64,000 nucleotides of DNA from Nematostella vectensis (Eukaryota > Cnidaria > Anthozoa > Actiniaria > Edwardsiidae). The stretch is taken from contig NC_064042.1 of assembly GCF_932526225.1 (NCBI RefSeq), positions 4,571,001 through 4,635,000 of the forward strand, read 5' to 3'. The translations under genes and the position numbers were made by a program. A model generated the notes under the pieces. The model was not told the DNA's origin, did no database searches, and saw only the letters and a program-made list of their open reading frames with translations. Each line of letters begins with the position of its first letter. Position 1 is the first letter of the stretch. This document shows, piece after piece, positions 54,009 to 62,020 of this stretch.

Positions 54009-54432
54009 ACAACATTCCTATTTTTGGCGTCGCGTTCGGGAGGCTAGCCACTCGAGCGGCAGGCCTCTCGAAAGTTTCAGTCTCGTTGGCGTTGATCTTG
54101 GGCGTCTTTTTGTAAAAACGCATATACATATCCAATGCGGTGAGCCCTATTCCGACTAGAGCCAGTACAGTTGTAAACGATAGCTCTGGGATCCAAGCGT
54201 CCGAGAGGCTATCCCCTCGAGCCCCCTCTTGGTGGGGTGTCTCCGCCTGTGTAGCGTCTTCTGAACTCGCCTCCGCGTCACGTTTCATCTCCCTAGCAAG
54301 TGCTTCTTTAGCCCTCCTATTATATTCGGCGAGTTTCTTACCAGCAGCGACTTTTTTAGGATCTTTCTCCTTGCTTTTTGTCGGTTGTGGGTTCCTAGTA
54401 ATCTGTTCAACCTCTTGATTTTCGTCAGACAT
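54007..54432 (-). CDS. Polinton protein with one membrane helix (141 residues)
   Basis: The N-terminal 60 residues are highly charged and basic (PTKSKEKDPKKVAAGKKLAE). A central helix is probably membrane-spanning (FTTVLALVGIGLTALDMYM), and the C-terminal tail contains PKINANETETFERP. Two in-frame copies of the palindromic GC module encode EGARGDSLSDAW and RPAARVASLPNA. The basic N-terminus could bind DNA. This is inference only. Confidence 0.55.
   Translation of the reverse strand: MSDENQEVEQITRNPQPTKSKEKDPKKVAAGKKLAEYNRRAKEALAREMKRDAEASSEDATQAETPHQEGARGDSLSDAWIPELSFTTVLALVGIGLTALDMYMRFYKKTPKINANETETFERPAARVASLPNATPKIGML
54030..54070. repeat. palindromic GC module, in-frame copy
   Basis: GGGAGGCTAGCCACTCGAGC is a copy of the module within the C-terminal coding part of the 141-residue gene. 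Confidence 0.55.
54197..54230. repeat. palindromic GC module, in-frame copy
   Basis: GAGAGGCTATCCCCTCGAGC followed by CCCCTC, in the same reading frame as the copy near 54035. Confidence 0.55.
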
Positions 54433-54460
54433 TTCTTATTTCGATTTACAATAAGAAACA

Positions 54461-54472
54461 TAATCTTTAAAT
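54461..54472 (-). promoter_or_regulatory. element leader motif before the 141-residue gene
   Basis: Minus strand ATTTAAAGATTA, followed by an A/T-rich leader ending AATAAGAAATG. Confidence 0.65.
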
Positions 54473-54484
54473 GACGTCTTAGTA

Positions 54485-54625
54485 GTTTGCTCAAGAGTCT
54501 GCTCAGTTGTGCTCAAGAGCTTGCTCAGGTGTGCTCAAGAGCTTGCTTAGACGTGCTCAGGTGTGCTCAAGAGCTTGCTTAGACGTGCTCAGGTGTGCTC
54601 AAGAGTTTGCTCAGTTGTGCTTGAA
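54485..54625. repeat. tandem GTGCTCAAGAGCTTGCT repeat
   Basis: About six copies of a 20-30-bp unit, some extended by TAGACGTGCTCAG, span the 3' end of the 175-residue gene and its downstream spacer. The unit contains the palindrome CAAGAGCTTG. Confidence 0.75.
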
Positions 54626-55116
54626 ACTTCTTGAAGTTTGTTGGAAGTCTCCTGTGAAGGTGTTAGTTTAACATGCTTAGCGACCCGAAAGAGGGCGCTA
54701 GCAAGTGCTACCATCCTTCCTCCCTTCAATACCAAGAGACCTGCAAAGTTTGACAATTCGCGTTTAACCAACTCGTCGTTCTGTAAGTCTTTGCTAAGCG
54801 CTTCGGTGTCATCTACAGGAACCACGTAGGAAATGACTTGAGACACCACTTGAAGTGCTGATTCTACTAATCCATCAGTAACTTGTTTGCCTAAGACAGT
54901 CTGGTAGCGAACAAAGTACTTTTCGACGTCTTTCGCTGGGAGCTTCTTGATATCCCCTAAACTCATGTCCACACCAAGAAATTCCTTCGTAGTCCCAAGA
55001 GATGCGAGAATAGCCAGCGATTCTCGTTTGACTTCAACATCGTCTTCGGGAGGCGCACCCCTCGAGCTCCCCTTAGACTCAGGTTCCTCTTCCATATAAT
55101 CCTCAATGCTTGCCAT
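54589..55116 (-). CDS. unidentified Polinton protein (175 residues)
   Basis: The protein starts at ATG 55116 (MASIEDYMEEEPESKG). The frame upstream of that point is leader sequence. After an acidic N-terminus containing an in-frame palindromic module (GSSRGAPPEDD), it is a mostly helical domain (ESLAILASLGTTKEF; LGKQVTDGLVESALQVVSQV; FAGLLVLKGGRMVALASALF). The C-terminus is Ser/Thr/Gln-rich and formed partly by tandem repeats. It sits directly after the ATPase, where many Polintons carry proteins of unknown function. No protease signature is seen. Confidence 0.55.
   Translation of the reverse strand: MASIEDYMEEEPESKGSSRGAPPEDDVEVKRESLAILASLGTTKEFLGVDMSLGDIKKLPAKDVEKYFVRYQTVLGKQVTDGLVESALQVVSQVISYVVPVDDTEALSKDLQNDELVKRELSNFAGLLVLKGGRMVALASALFRVAKHVKLTPSQETSNKLQEVSSTTEQTLEHT
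55039..55075. repeat. palindromic GC module, in-frame copy
   Basis: GGGAGGCGCACCCCTCGAGC followed by TCCCCTT, in a different reading frame from the other coding copies. Confidence 0.55.
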
Positions 55117-55136
55117 CTTATTTTGTAAGTAGACCA

Positions 55137-55155
55137 AGATGTTTTTAAACCACTT
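55137..55155 (-). promoter_or_regulatory. element leader motif before the 175-residue gene
   Basis: Minus strand AGTGGTTTAAAAACATCTT. The preceding bases are a palindromic GC module, the same order as at both element ends. It lies between the two genes and abuts the stop of the ATPase gene. Confidence 0.65.
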
Positions 55156-55175
55156 CGAGGGGCTAGCCCTAGAGC

Positions 55176-55802
55176 TCACCGCGTGGCAGGAATCTCTAAA
55201 TAATTTTGGAATGGATGCCGTAGGCAGAAACAGAGTCTGGAATACTTTTCAGTTTTCAGCAGTTCTACGAACTTTTTACGAGTCTCGACGTCTAAGTCAC
55301 CTCCATAATCTTCAAACAGTGTTTTGGTGCCAATTTGAGATGGATTATGGAATGTAACCACACAGGCGACGTTATCACGGAAGGGCTTTGCTATGGATGT
55401 TAATTGTTGCGTCAATACCCACACTGATAACCCATCGTGTCTCCCTGAGAACGCTAGATCGATAAACTTGTTCGAGCGTTGCTTTAGATCTTTCGATACA
55501 GCACAGTCATCCAAAACGAGTAACGTACTTGTACCAGAAAACAGCACCGCACAATCTGTTAGTAACTCGTTAATCTCATCGGTGTTACTAGAATCCGGTG
55601 ATAATACCAAGAAACGTTTATCCCCGTGAGCAAATCTACGATAGGACTTATTTTTCGCATAAGTCGGACAAATCAACACAATGTATTCAAACACATGCCG
55701 GAACGGCCCTCGGAGCTGTTCCGTGAGGTACTTTGTCTTCCCACAATTAGTAGGTCCTGTGATAATACAATGAAAAGGAACTTTTTCCCGTAATTCTTCC
55801 AT
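55176..55802 (-). CDS. ATP: DNA-packaging ATPase (FtsK/HerA, A32-like)
   Basis: The protein has 208 residues from ATG 55802. An in-frame TTG upstream is not credible as a start. The Walker A motif is GPTNCGKT at residues 16-23, and the Walker B motif is LLVLDD with Asp98-Asp99. A TQQL segment after the Walker B region (VWVLTQQLTSI) fits the sensor motif of packaging ATPases. The length fits the compact Polinton ATPases. It should drive genome entry into capsids. It lies directly after the major capsid gene, the standard order for this group. Confidence 0.85.
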   Translation of the reverse strand: MEELREKVPFHCIITGPTNCGKTKYLTEQLRGPFRHVFEYIVLICPTYAKNKSYRRFAHGDKRFLVLSPDSSNTDEINELLTDCAVLFSGTSTLLVLDDCAVSKDLKQRSNKFIDLAFSGRHDGLSVWVLTQQLTSIAKPFRDNVACVVTFHNPSQIGTKTLFEDYGGDLDVETRKKFVELLKTEKYSRLCFCLRHPFQNYLEIPATR

Positions 55803-55823
55803 TCTTTTTGTATTATCACACAA

Positions 55824-55837
55824 GTCCTTTTTAATAC
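55824..55837 (-). promoter_or_regulatory. element leader motif before the ATPase gene
   Basis: Minus strand TATTAAAAAGGACT, about 25 bases before the ATG and overlapping the stop codon of the capsid gene. Confidence 0.55.
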
Positions 55838-57069
55838 ATGATTGCTCTCAAATTCGAGTTCATAACCTCCATCAACGCGTCGGCTACTACAAACATGTAG
55901 CAGGTGATGTTTCCCGTTCCTCCAACTTTTCGTTTCATCTCGAGTTTTACTCCGTCTCGCGTGTTGTTCAAGACCAGACCTCCTCCGTGAATGCTGTTAT
56001 CTGGGTGTGCCCTCAAGTCGACCCACAGAGCAAACTTGTTATTAGCGTAAAAATCCTTTTGCTTGACACCCTCTCTACCGAAACGTTTCTTTACCGACTC
56101 CCAGAGGTCCGGCGGTGTCATCCCCTTGGAGTAGAGACGGTTTGGCATGCCATCCACATTAATGTTGATCGATGTGATGCTTGGATTGACAAACTTTTCG
56201 GAATCCCTTGCTCCTCCGGTGTAGCTCTCTGTGAACAGGCACAATATCCCTGTCATTGACCTCCTCGGCAGATTAATGTGCTCGTTTATGACACCATCAT
56301 TAGGTTTGGAAATGGTGAACGTTTTGTGGAGAATGACGTTCTCGTAAAAGAATCCTCTACCAACCTGATAAGCCGACAACGCCTCACGAGCCAAGTATTC
56401 ACTTGAGATGCAAGCATATTCCAACTCGAGGTTTGTGATTGTGTACGTTGGAGTCTTGACCGTGTCAGCATAAACAACGACGTCGGAAACTGGGGCTAGA
56501 GTAATTTCAAAGATTAGCGGATGAGGTAACGCCTTTGGATAAAAGACCCCATGCTCGCCGAGAATAGGATGGTCGAGTGGAATGCAGTACTTGGTGTTGT
56601 GAACTGTTGCAAGAGCTACTTCCTTAGCATCTGCGGTCACTTTATCACCTGCATTTGTCCTGAGCTTCCTCATGTTTTCAGAGGAGATACCTTGTCTTAT
56701 TCTATCCCCACGATCTTCAGCTTGTAAGTATAAGTCGTGATAGGTTTGAAAGAGATCGTATCTCTGAGTATCCTGTAGTGTTTCTCCACCGAAAAGAATC
56801 TTGAGCCTTGACACTAGGTTCCGACCAACGTTGTTGATGAGAGTATTATTCGCGTGTCCTGTGACGTTTAAGTCAAATAGTAAGGATACACTACCTGGAA
56901 CAATCACTACATTTTCGGCAAGTTTAGGAATATTTATATAGAGGGTTTCTCCAGGACTTGCCGATGAGGGATTGAATGTAATCCGATTCAGCGACGATTC
57001 CGCTTTCAGGCCGAAGGGTTCCCGTGGGATCCTGTTTGGGTTAATTTTTTCTGATATCGCTTGTGCCAT
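55831..57069 (-). CDS. MCP: major capsid protein (double jelly-roll type)
   Basis: The 412-residue protein is predominantly beta, with segments typical of Polinton capsid proteins: GETLYINIPKLAENVVIVPG near residue 41, a Gly/Asn-rich turn with NNVGRNLVSRLKILFGGETL near residue 78, and DHPILGEHGVFYPKALPHPL near residue 165. SININVDGMPNRLYSKGMTP near residue 300 and FALWVDLRAHPDNSIHGGGL near residue 345 complete the pattern. It should form hexon-like trimers. Placement next to the ATPase supports the call. The leader motif precedes the ATG by about 30 bases and abuts the start of the divergent integrase gene. Confidence 0.85.
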   Translation of the reverse strand: MAQAISEKINPNRIPREPFGLKAESSLNRITFNPSSASPGETLYINIPKLAENVVIVPGSVSLLFDLNVTGHANNTLINNVGRNLVSRLKILFGGETLQDTQRYDLFQTYHDLYLQAEDRGDRIRQGISSENMRKLRTNAGDKVTADAKEVALATVHNTKYCIPLDHPILGEHGVFYPKALPHPLIFEITLAPVSDVVVYADTVKTPTYTITNLELEYACISSEYLAREALSAYQVGRGFFYENVILHKTFTISKPNDGVINEHINLPRRSMTGILCLFTESYTGGARDSEKFVNPSITSININVDGMPNRLYSKGMTPPDLWESVKKRFGREGVKQKDFYANNKFALWVDLRAHPDNSIHGGGLVLNNTRDGVKLEMKRKVGGTGNITCYMFVVADALMEVMNSNLRAIMY

Positions 57070-57090
57070 CTTTTATTTTAAGAAAAGAGA

Positions 57091-57103
57091 GATAATCTTT
57101 AAA
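57091..57103 (-). promoter_or_regulatory. element leader motif before the capsid gene, overlapping the integrase start
   Basis: Minus strand TTTAAAGATTATC. Its last three bases on the plus strand run into the integrase ATG at 57103, so the two divergent genes share only 33 bp. Confidence 0.7.
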
Positions 57104-58095
57104 TGAGTAACGAAAGCAGGTTATCAAAAATATACTATTCCACCGATGGATACTGGAAAGGGTATTCAGCTATTTCTAAGTTAGCTAGTGTCGCTAAAGT
57201 CAGTGAAGCCGAGGCTAAGAGGTGGCTTGAAAAACAGGCGTTGTGGCAGATCTACCTCCCAGCCCCAAAGTATGTCCCCAGACCGCATTGGACTATGAAT
57301 AAACCTAATCAGATTCACCAAGCCGATCTGTTGTTTATGCCCCACGATAACGTAGGCAGAAAAACCTACCGTTACGCGTTGGTCGTGATTGATATTGCCT
57401 CGAGATATAAAGATGCAGAAGCACTGACTACCAAGGATTCGAGTGGAATTGCTAAAGGGTTTGAAAAGATATACTCCAGAAAACTTAAATGGCCTCATAC
57501 GGTGATTGTCGATCCGGGGACAGAATTTAGGGGAGAGGTAACGAAGATTATGAAAAAGAAGGGTGTCACCATCCAGCGAAGCGAGGCTGGGAACCATCGC
57601 GCACAGGCTTTTGTCGAACGCGCCAATAGAACACTGGCGGAGAGGTTGTTTTCTCATCAGTATGCTCAAGAAATGATTAGCGATGATCGGTCCAGAGTTT
57701 GGGTGAAACGATTGCCAGATGTTTTGAAGACTCTGAATAGTCAACCCATAAGAATTACTGGCAAAGAGCCTGTAAAATCTATTGGTTTGAAAGAGGTTGA
57801 TATTGACCCTCCAACGTATAAGCGACCTGTTGGACTTGATGAAGTTAGACTACCACCAGGGGTTAGAGTTAGATATCTATTAGCTCCTGGAGAAGAGGAA
57901 GGAGGTGAACGCAGACGAGCCACAGACCCTATTTGGAGTTTAAAAGTGTTTGATCTATCACGCAGTGTTGTTTCAGTTGGACAGCCTGTGTTGTACTACC
58001 TCTCCGAAGGCGCTCCAAGGAGGTCGTTCGTTAGGGAAGAACTTCAAGTCGTCCCTGAAGATACTGAGCCACCACCTAATAGCGTTCTGAAATGA
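57103..58095 (+). CDS. INT: retrovirus-like integrase of the Polinton
   Basis: The 330-residue rve-type DDE integrase inserts the element and generates the short target duplication. Catalytic residues are Asp75 (IHQADLLFMP), Asp137 (VIVDPGTEFRGEV) and Glu172 (AFVERANRTLAERL), a D-x61-D-x34-E spacing. The N-terminal 60 residues lack the HHCC zinc finger of retroviral integrases and instead look helical (SKLASVAKVSEAEAKRWL). The C-terminal 100 residues contain an SH3-like strand set (VFDLSRSVVSVGQPVLYYLS) with basic and Pro-rich linkers. The 3' end overlaps the polymerase gene tail-to-tail by about 50 bp. Confidence 0.9.
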   Translation: MSNESRLSKIYYSTDGYWKGYSAISKLASVAKVSEAEAKRWLEKQALWQIYLPAPKYVPRPHWTMNKPNQIHQADLLFMPHDNVGRKTYRYALVVIDIASRYKDAEALTTKDSSGIAKGFEKIYSRKLKWPHTVIVDPGTEFRGEVTKIMKKKGVTIQRSEAGNHRAQAFVERANRTLAERLFSHQYAQEMISDDRSRVWVKRLPDVLKTLNSQPIRITGKEPVKSIGLKEVDIDPPTYKRPVGLDEVRLPPGVRVRYLLAPGEEEGGERRRATDPIWSLKVFDLSRSVVSVGQPVLYYLSEGAPRRSFVREELQVVPEDTEPPPNSVLK

Positions 58096-61000
58096 CCGTG
58101 AGCGAAGGTGTGAATACCATCATCACAGATGACCCGTTTATCATCCTCATGAGATAGAGCGACCTTGTTCACCGTTTCAGTGTAAACATCATGCTTATGA
58201 CTTCTGATGACATTCATAAGTCTCATCTGAGGTTTCTTACCAAATAAGCAATCCTTGTAGTCATCGAAACCGATGCTCTTCTTGACGACTGCTCTCTTGA
58301 CGCCCTTGCATTTCTTTTCTTCTTTACCTTCATCCATCTTGTACGAGTAAAGTTTGGCCCTCAGTCCTACAAATTCTGTGATTTGCTGGCCCCCAGCCTC
58401 ATCTTTAAACATTCCGATGACTTTCTTGTTCACACCCACCTCAATACCAGATGGGTGACCCTTCGGAAAGTTGCTGGTGTCGAACATGGACCTCACATCC
58501 CCGCTGATGTCCTCGTAAAAGTCTTTAGTCTCGATCTCATACATCAGGCTGTCAGTATCAGTGAATAAGAGCTTTGCATCCTCACCGTACTTGGGCTTGA
58601 CGAAGTTGTAGTGGAAATCGTACATGAGCGTCTTACTCAGGTCCAGAATGGACATGCCCAAGTAGACAGGCTTGTTGAAGATCAGCTTTGTCTTCTTCAT
58701 GTGGATGGCGGCTAGATTCTCGCAAAAGATGGTGCGATGTTGATAGTTCGGCTTTGATATGAGCTTCTTGGCCTGCTTCTCGTCCGTCACCAACCGAATG
58801 TCCACCCTGTTCCTAATGTTCTCCATAGTCTTACCAAAGACGGAGTTGTTCATTAACTTGAAAAAATCTTTCTCAAAATCGTTTGTCGACTTGGCTCTCA
58901 GATCGGTGTTCAAGTCAATGTAGGGCTCCAGCCAAGCAGACTCCTCAAAAGTGACACCCCTGTGAATCTTGGTGACTTTTAGCCCAAAACTTACATAAAG
59001 TCTCAGAGTCTCATGGTGGATAACGTACTTTGTCTTGTCGTTAAGGTTGGGGACCAATTTGTCCACATTGCCTAGCCCGATAGATTCCGGGGCTAGTGGG
59101 TAATCGTTGTGTAAGTCATGCAGGTGATGAGGGTACTCCAAGTCGACCTCCAGAATGCATGGGCGGTCTCTCCAACCTGACAGCTCTTGGTCACCCATCC
59201 ACCTGAAACCGTGAGTCGGTAAAGGGTTGCTCATCGCCCAGCCATACAAATTGTTAGCATCAAGGTAGGTGATATATTTTGTGGGTAGGTCAGGGTCATA
59301 CTCCTTCATGTAAGGGTTATTTGCCTCCCCATGTCTGTTGCTTATCATGGAGACACCCCCACGGATGCCCTTCTCAATCATGAGCAACATGTCATAGTCC
59401 GTTAGAAGCTCTAGCCTCACCTTGGTGGTCTTCAACGCTGCATCCCAAGCCAACCCTGGCGCTGTGTAGTACCAAGCGGGGTCCAGACCGTAATTCTTGA
59501 GACAAACGTCCCTAAAGTTCTCGAAAACGTCAGCTAAAAGCAACACATCCGACTCTAGGTACAGATTGTGGTAATCCCTCATGGTCCCCATCCCAAAGAC
59601 CTCCCACACTCTCCGCGCGTGCAGGTGATCCTCCTCCGATATGTCGGTGTCGTTGAGTTTGGAGTGGAATGCCTCTCTCTGTGGGAGCTGTGTTGCGTCG
59701 AGCTTGCTAAAGCCGTCGAACCAGTCGTAAGGGAAAACACCCTTCCTCAACAACAGCTGGAGCTCCTCCCCCTCATAGTACTCCGCCAGGTTTTTGAAGC
59801 ACTCCCTTGACATATTACCCACTAGACTGTCGAGACTGGCCGACATAAACCTGAAACTGTCGATAAATCTGATATCACGTTTAACATCAATCTTGTTGCC
59901 CTCCTTGTTCGTGAAACTGTCGACTACAACCTGTTTTGTGAAAGAAATATACTTTTCCTCGTTATTAGGTATACAGTTTATTTTACCTTCCGATGTACCA
60001 AGGTTCTTGATAAATAGATGGCTGTCGTACCCAGACAGATTGTGAAAGATAACAGGAAAGAACTTTGGAATTTTGTGATCTAAGTTGCATGCGTTGTGAG
60101 CAGCACCTCTGTACTTTCCGGTGAGGTGGCAATGGTCCAAAACCTTGTCTCCCCCTAATTCACCCTCACAGATGTGGCAGTGAGTGGCGTCGTTATAGGC
60201 GATTTTGTCCTTCGGAGTCATTTTCACCTTCTTAGGGAACCTGAACTTATCGTAAATTTTCTTAATGTCTGACTCCAAAGACTCTACGAAAAGCTGTGGG
60301 ATATCTTCGTCTGGAGATTCAGCTGTGTATCGTACAAGCTCGGGTGGGGATATATCTCCGTCGAAACACTTGATGAGATAGCAGAAACCAGACGGTTTGT
60401 GCTTCTGGTATTGCTTAGTGAAGCTTTTACTCTCATCTGGGGAGCATGTGTCTATATTCTCTGTGAAGCTCTCAAAGTCGGCATAGACAACAAAGGGGAC
60501 ACGCATTTTTCTGTTGTAGTTTTTGAATTTAATGTGGGGTAGATTTCCATCCTTATCTATCTTAGGCATCTCTATTCCAACCGCTTCATGATTGCCGCAG
60601 CATTCAGAATGTTTTTCTAATGATTGTTTGCACCGAAACGAGTTCAGACATCTACAGCATAAAAAACGAGTATGATGAAACTCATCAATTTGAGTAGATA
60701 CTAATCTCATCATATTCTTTATCCAGCAGTAATGATTCGTCTCATCATCCGAGATGAGAAGTAAGTTGATTGCATTATCTGGATCCTTCTCACTGATTCT
60801 CAATGGATATATTTTGGTTTCGTATCCAAACACATTAACCGTATACTGGTTCTGTTTCTCGAACTTGTCAATCTGTTTTAGTGAGACGGGGAACTCTATC
60901 CCTGACCAGTCGAATTTCTCAGAGTTCTCTATCATTTGTTTACTGAACCTTTGAGGATCTTTCTCCCTAGGATACACAGCAGAGGTTACTGCCCACTTGA

Positions 61001-61952
61001 AACATTCGTGATCATTCTCGTTCTTAACATTGATGATCGCCTTCTTAGACGCTAGTTTCAGCGGCAGCGGAATATAGGAAGACCCAGAAAGCGGTTCAAA
61101 GGGATCTATGTTGATGTCAAAGTATTCCACTTGGTCAAACTGCCATCCGGAGCCTTGCTTCTGGAACAGCTCAACTAATCCGAGTAAATAATTTGTCATC
61201 GTATCGAACAAATCAGAGAGATCAGTCGACTCTGTCACAATCTCGGGCTTTTCTGTATGAAAATATCCCAGTTCTTCTTCGATCTGAGCTGTAGCCGGAT
61301 CCTCTTTTATAAACCCGCAAGTAAAGATAAACTTCACTTTGATAGGCTTTTTTTGTTGACTGATGAGCTCTAAGACTTTCGGTTTGATTCTGGCGATGAA
61401 TGTCTTGGGGTCGTAACCTCTCTGCCCGGCTATTCCGTGGGTTTTAAGATACCCCTTCAACGCCGTCTGTTGTTCCTTGGGTGTGAAGCGATCTTCCACC
61501 TCCTCGTGTAGACGCTTAATCCTCTCCTTCAGACGTTCGACCCGTTTATCTGCAGCCTCTTTGACGGTCTTTTTGATGGGCTCAGGGACATAAGATAGTA
61601 TCCAATCCGCAAACTTGTCTAACTCGCTCTTGATCAAGTTGGCCGCCCTGTTTGCAAAATGCTTGAGTGATTGGACGCGGGAACTCCGTGGGGGTTGGGA
61701 GGGTTTTAGAATAGGGACATTAATCTCAGGTATCGGGCCGTCGAGAATACTCTCCGACGTGTTGGACGGGGTAATGCGGGGTGGCCGTGGCAGCCCTTTG
61801 ACAAGTTTGGGTAAAGGAACCCGTCGGGGTGGTGGTGGTGGTGAAGTGCTGGTCAGCGCCCCGACGAGCTCGTCTCTCCGCATCCAGTAATATCTTGGGA
61901 TACCCCGCTCCTTGGCGAGGGCTTTCAGATCTTTCACCTTCAGGTTCTCCAT
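58044..61952 (-). CDS. POLB: protein-primed family B DNA polymerase
   Basis: The protein has 1302 residues from ATG 61952. An in-frame ATG at 61970 is possible but lies in the leader. Order of parts: a SAP/Rho-like N-terminus (VKDLKALAKERGIPRYYWMR), a GPIPEINVPIL motif at 72-82, and a long helical region. A C2H2-like zinc finger lies near 425-447 (FLCCRCLNSFRCKQSLEKH). The exonuclease motifs are YADFES near 488, NLSGYDSHLF near 636 and YLESDVLLLAD near 800. Between the first two lies an endonuclease VII-like zinc site near 590-620 (CHICEGELGG; DHCHLTGKYRGAAHNACN). Polymerase motifs are DANNLYGWAMS near 896, KLMNNSVFGKT near 1030 and FTDTDSLMYEIE near 1131. It should copy the element from its terminal inverted repeats using a protein primer. 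Confidence 0.92.
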   Translation of the reverse strand: MENLKVKDLKALAKERGIPRYYWMRRDELVGALTSTSPPPPPRRVPLPKLVKGLPRPPRITPSNTSESILDGPIPEINVPILKPSQPPRSSRVQSLKHFANRAANLIKSELDKFADWILSYVPEPIKKTVKEAADKRVERLKERIKRLHEEVEDRFTPKEQQTALKGYLKTHGIAGQRGYDPKTFIARIKPKVLELISQQKKPIKVKFIFTCGFIKEDPATAQIEEELGYFHTEKPEIVTESTDLSDLFDTMTNYLLGLVELFQKQGSGWQFDQVEYFDINIDPFEPLSGSSYIPLPLKLASKKAIINVKNENDHECFKWAVTSAVYPREKDPQRFSKQMIENSEKFDWSGIEFPVSLKQIDKFEKQNQYTVNVFGYETKIYPLRISEKDPDNAINLLLISDDETNHYCWIKNMMRLVSTQIDEFHHTRFLCCRCLNSFRCKQSLEKHSECCGNHEAVGIEMPKIDKDGNLPHIKFKNYNRKMRVPFVVYADFESFTENIDTCSPDESKSFTKQYQKHKPSGFCYLIKCFDGDISPPELVRYTAESPDEDIPQLFVESLESDIKKIYDKFRFPKKVKMTPKDKIAYNDATHCHICEGELGGDKVLDHCHLTGKYRGAAHNACNLDHKIPKFFPVIFHNLSGYDSHLFIKNLGTSEGKINCIPNNEEKYISFTKQVVVDSFTNKEGNKIDVKRDIRFIDSFRFMSASLDSLVGNMSRECFKNLAEYYEGEELQLLLRKGVFPYDWFDGFSKLDATQLPQREAFHSKLNDTDISEEDHLHARRVWEVFGMGTMRDYHNLYLESDVLLLADVFENFRDVCLKNYGLDPAWYYTAPGLAWDAALKTTKVRLELLTDYDMLLMIEKGIRGGVSMISNRHGEANNPYMKEYDPDLPTKYITYLDANNLYGWAMSNPLPTHGFRWMGDQELSGWRDRPCILEVDLEYPHHLHDLHNDYPLAPESIGLGNVDKLVPNLNDKTKYVIHHETLRLYVSFGLKVTKIHRGVTFEESAWLEPYIDLNTDLRAKSTNDFEKDFFKLMNNSVFGKTMENIRNRVDIRLVTDEKQAKKLISKPNYQHRTIFCENLAAIHMKKTKLIFNKPVYLGMSILDLSKTLMYDFHYNFVKPKYGEDAKLLFTDTDSLMYEIETKDFYEDISGDVRSMFDTSNFPKGHPSGIEVGVNKKVIGMFKDEAGGQQITEFVGLRAKLYSYKMDEGKEEKKCKGVKRAVVKKSIGFDDYKDCLFGKKPQMRLMNVIRSHKHDVYTETVNKVALSHEDDKRVICDDGIHTFAHGHFRTLLGGGSVSSGTT

Positions 61953-61967
61953 TTCTATCAAACCAGC

Positions 61968-61988
61968 CATGTCTTTAAACCACTTTTC
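61968..61988 (-). promoter_or_regulatory. element leader motif before the polymerase gene
   Basis: Minus strand GAAAAGTGGTTTAAAGAC followed by an upstream ATG, then TTGATAGAAATGG. This is almost the same leader as that of the Cys-rich gene at the left end. Confidence 0.75.
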
Positions 61989-62020
61989 AAAAGCTTTTTT
62001 TAGATGTGAAGCCGAGAGGC

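Noticed and set aside
57181-57744. Minus-strand open frame opposite the integrase
   Set aside because: It is the antisense shadow of the integrase gene, without a leader motif or recognisable domain.
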